Origin: DASWHX01 sp036397995
GTDB taxonomy: Bacteria; Bacteroidota; Bacteroidia; Cytophagales; Cyclobacteriaceae
Reading direction: 5' to 3'
Length of the DNA stretch: 7,975 nucleotides
NCBI GenBank assembly: GCA_036397995.1
Contig: DASWHX010000050.1
Location: 1 to 7,975, forward strand
Shown here: piece after piece, positions 6,839 to 7,975 of the stretch
How positions within the stretch are numbered: position 1 is the first letter of the stretch
Layout: each line of letters starts with the position of its first letter
Translations under genes and position numbers: made by a program
The notes under the pieces: model-generated
Seen by the model: only the letters and a program-made list of their open reading frames with translations
Told to the model about the DNA's origin: nothing
The model's database searches: none

Positions 6839-7211
6839 GTTTTGTTGTTGACTGCACGCTACTCCTTCTTAAACTTTTCTTGAGGCCAATTAGCATCCTG
6901 GATATTTCTTCATATTCAGTATACAATTCGTTGTATTGCTGATCATTAATATGTTCCAGCGCTTTCAGAGTATCCAGAATTGCTACGCATTCGAAAGCCG
7001 AACCCCTAGATACCGTCAGGAAATAATTCTTTTCTTTCCACGATTCCCGACCATTTCCCTCGGCCATATTCAAAATTATACTCATACTTGCCCTCTTCAT
7101 CTGGTTCTTCAAAAAAGGATCAATCCCCACTGCCAAGGTAAGAATTTGCAACACTTTGATATTTTGTAAGTGCGCCCTCTTATATACACTTAACTTCTCA
7201 AAACTAAACAT
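6834..7211 (-). CDS. Four-helix-bundle protein, S23 / 23S rRNA intervening-sequence family, 125 aa
   Basis: The protein matches the family first known from intervening sequences in 23S rRNA genes, which also includes the Avd accessory protein of diversity-generating retroelements. Hallmarks are FEKLSVYKRA (4-13), QMKRASMSI followed by NMAEGNGR (37-55) and FLTVSRGSAFE (64-74). It is helical throughout, with no signal peptide or membrane helix, and basic, as expected for nucleic-acid or protein contacts. Length is normal for the family; the last eight or so residues (SVQSTTKL) look like read-through into repeat-derived sequence. The ATG at 7209-7211 is chosen; a TTG just before it would add one residue. 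It stands between tRNA-Ser and tRNA-Pro, co-oriented with both and bracketed by oppositely oriented heptamer arrays. No reverse transcriptase or template repeat is present, so an Avd role is not supported here. The biochemical function of stand-alone members is not established. Confidence 0.88.
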   Translation of the reverse strand: MFSFEKLSVYKRAHLQNIKVLQILTLAVGIDPFLKNQMKRASMSIILNMAEGNGRESWKEKNYFLTVSRGSAFECVAILDTLKALEHINDQQYNELYTEYEEISRMLIGLKKSLRRSSVQSTTKL

Positions 7212-7267
7212 CAAACAAAGAGCGATTCGTCAAAATAAAAAGTTTTTAGTGTCTTAATTCGCAGCAC

Positions 7268-7337
7268 TTAACTCTTAACTCCTAACTCCTAACCCTTAAC
7301 TCTTAACTCTTAACTCCTAACTCTTAACTCTTAACTC
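7268..7337 (+). repeat. Heptamer array D, ten units of YTAACTC
   Basis: Ten 7-bp units run without a gap. Seven are TTAACTC, two CTAACTC and one CTAACCC. The array ends 6 nt from the 3' end of tRNA-Ser, the same distance as array B from tRNA-Pro. It lies upstream of the four-helix-bundle gene and is read as GAGTTAA repeats in the minus-strand transcript. Confidence 0.92.
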
Positions 7338-7341
7338 AACT

Positions 7342-7428
<87 letters not shown>

Positions 7429-7444
7429 TGGTTAAAAACGACTG

Positions 7445-7477
7445 CAAATATAATAAACCCTGATCGACCTTGAACAA
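7445..7477 (-). promoter_or_regulatory. Bacteroidota-type promoter of the tRNA cluster (TTG-N22-TATATTTG)
   Basis: On the minus strand, TATATTTG (7445-7452) is a perfect match to the TAnnTTTG -7 element of the Bacteroidota main sigma factor. TTG (7475-7477, in ATTG) lies 22 nt upstream, inside the 17-23 nt range known for these promoters. The -7 box is 16 nt from the tRNA-Ser 5' end, so a short leader is expected. No equal box is seen ahead of tRNA-Pro or tRNA-Arg, so it may serve the whole cluster. Confidence 0.75.
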
Positions 7478-7515
7478 TCTTTGAATTTTAATTAAATGAA
7501 CACCCGGTAAAAAAA

Positions 7516-7975
7516 TTATTCCCAGTAGCTTGGCGGGAAGATAAATGAGTTTCTCAAAATTTGGCAATCATCGTTGATAACGCGCTCTTTTTGATGCTCC
7601 TCCAATACTGACCGCTCCACATATATGGAGTAATTGGATATATCCGACACCCTGAAATATCCGATAGTACTTTCATCCGGATTATCAATGCTCAGGATAT
7701 TCCCCCGAATTGTTGCCGGTGGCGGGTCAAAAATATTTCCTGAAATACCCAACTGATTATTTAGCAAATTGAGAAACTGGTATGCTTCTTTAGTTAGTGA
7801 TTGCTGTTTAACATTAACAAGGTATTTTTCCATGAATCTTCCGCCATCATCCTCAATAAACGCGACAGGCCAGTTCACCGTATTTCCATCAAGGTTAAAA
7901 TCAGACAAAATGCTTACCCCATTGTTATAGGTTTCCTCTATCCAGCATGTCGCGCAGCAATCTTTAGGAGCAGGC
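7516..7975 (-). CDS. DUF4249 family protein, C-terminal 152 residues (start outside window)
   Basis: The reading frame stays open from the stop at 7516-7518 to the window edge. A TTG at 7906-7908 is internal rather than the true start, since the frame before it encodes conserved sequence. The visible part begins with a cysteine cluster (CCATCW) and continues with LSDFNLDG, YLVNVKQQSLTKEAYQF, GNIFDPPPATIRGNI, NPDESTIGYFRVSDIS and ends in FIFPPSYWE. This order of motifs is that of DUF4249, Bacteroidota proteins usually of 300-400 residues that start with a lipoprotein signal and often neighbour TonB-dependent receptors. The lipoprotein signal and such a receptor would lie to the right of the window and cannot be checked here. 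The function of the family is not known. The 87-nt gap to tRNA-Ser contains that gene's promoter, and no clear terminator is seen for this gene. Confidence 0.82.
   Translation of the reverse strand, partial: PAPKDCCATCWIEETYNNGVSILSDFNLDGNTVNWPVAFIEDDGGRFMEKYLVNVKQQSLTKEAYQFLNLLNNQLGISGNIFDPPPATIRGNILSIDNPDESTIGYFRVSDISNYSIYVERSVLEEHQKERVINDDCQILRNSFIFPPSYWE

Noticed and set aside
6834..7211. Diversity-generating retroelement, because Avd belongs to the same four-helix-bundle family
   Set aside because: No reverse transcriptase, template repeat or variable repeat is present in the window.
7228..7235. Own promoter of the S23/IVP gene (TTATTTTG on the minus strand)
   Set aside because: It has a mismatch in the key TA and lacks a TTG at the right distance, so it is too weak to list.
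7268..7337. CRISPR array
   Set aside because: The unit is 7 bp with no spacers, so it is a plain tandem repeat; no cas gene is present.

Overview
The window looks like chromosomal DNA of a Bacteroidota bacterium, most likely from the Cytophagales side of the phylum. The grounds are an AT-rich composition, a DUF4249 protein (a family essentially restricted to Bacteroidota), a promoter of the TTG / TAnnTTTG type ahead of the tRNA genes, weak ribosome binding sites, and multi-receiver hybrid histidine kinases. This placement is by family and signal recognition, not by a database search. Every gene I can support lies on the minus strand, so transcription runs from high to low coordinates.

Right part (7975 to 6499). 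The window opens inside the C-terminal part of a DUF4249 protein (7516-7975). Next comes a close-set cluster: a TAnnTTTG promoter (7445-7477), tRNA-Ser(GCT), a small four-helix-bundle protein of the 23S rRNA intervening-sequence (S23/IVP) family, tRNA-Pro(TGG) and tRNA-Arg(TCT). The spacers of this cluster are filled with 7-bp tandem repeats. The unit reads YYAACTC on the + strand just downstream of tRNA-Ser and of tRNA-Pro. It reads in the opposite orientation (GTTtAGA/GTTAAGA) just upstream of tRNA-Pro and of tRNA-Arg. The IVP gene sits between two oppositely oriented arrays, while the tRNA-Pro/tRNA-Arg spacer has the same inverted pair with nothing inside.

Middle and left part (6199 to 73). 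A tightly coupled signalling operon follows: cheR (GTG start), cheB (8-bp overlap with cheR), a 1170-residue membrane hybrid kinase (ATGA overlap with cheB) and a 382-residue receiver-kinase protein (10-nt gap). The big kinase has two membrane helices, HAMP, GAF, a Gln/Glu-rich coiled coil, HisKA, HATPase and three receivers. No chemoreceptor, CheA or CheW is visible. The natural reading is that the methyltransferase/methylesterase pair modifies the HAMP/coiled-coil kinase, or is used by this phosphorelay in place of a flagellar chemotaxis array; this is inference.

Left edge (77 to 1). Immediately after the stop of the last kinase, in a different frame, lies the G2-box end of another kinase of the same kind without its front part. 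It looks like a leftover from recombination between neighbouring kinase genes.
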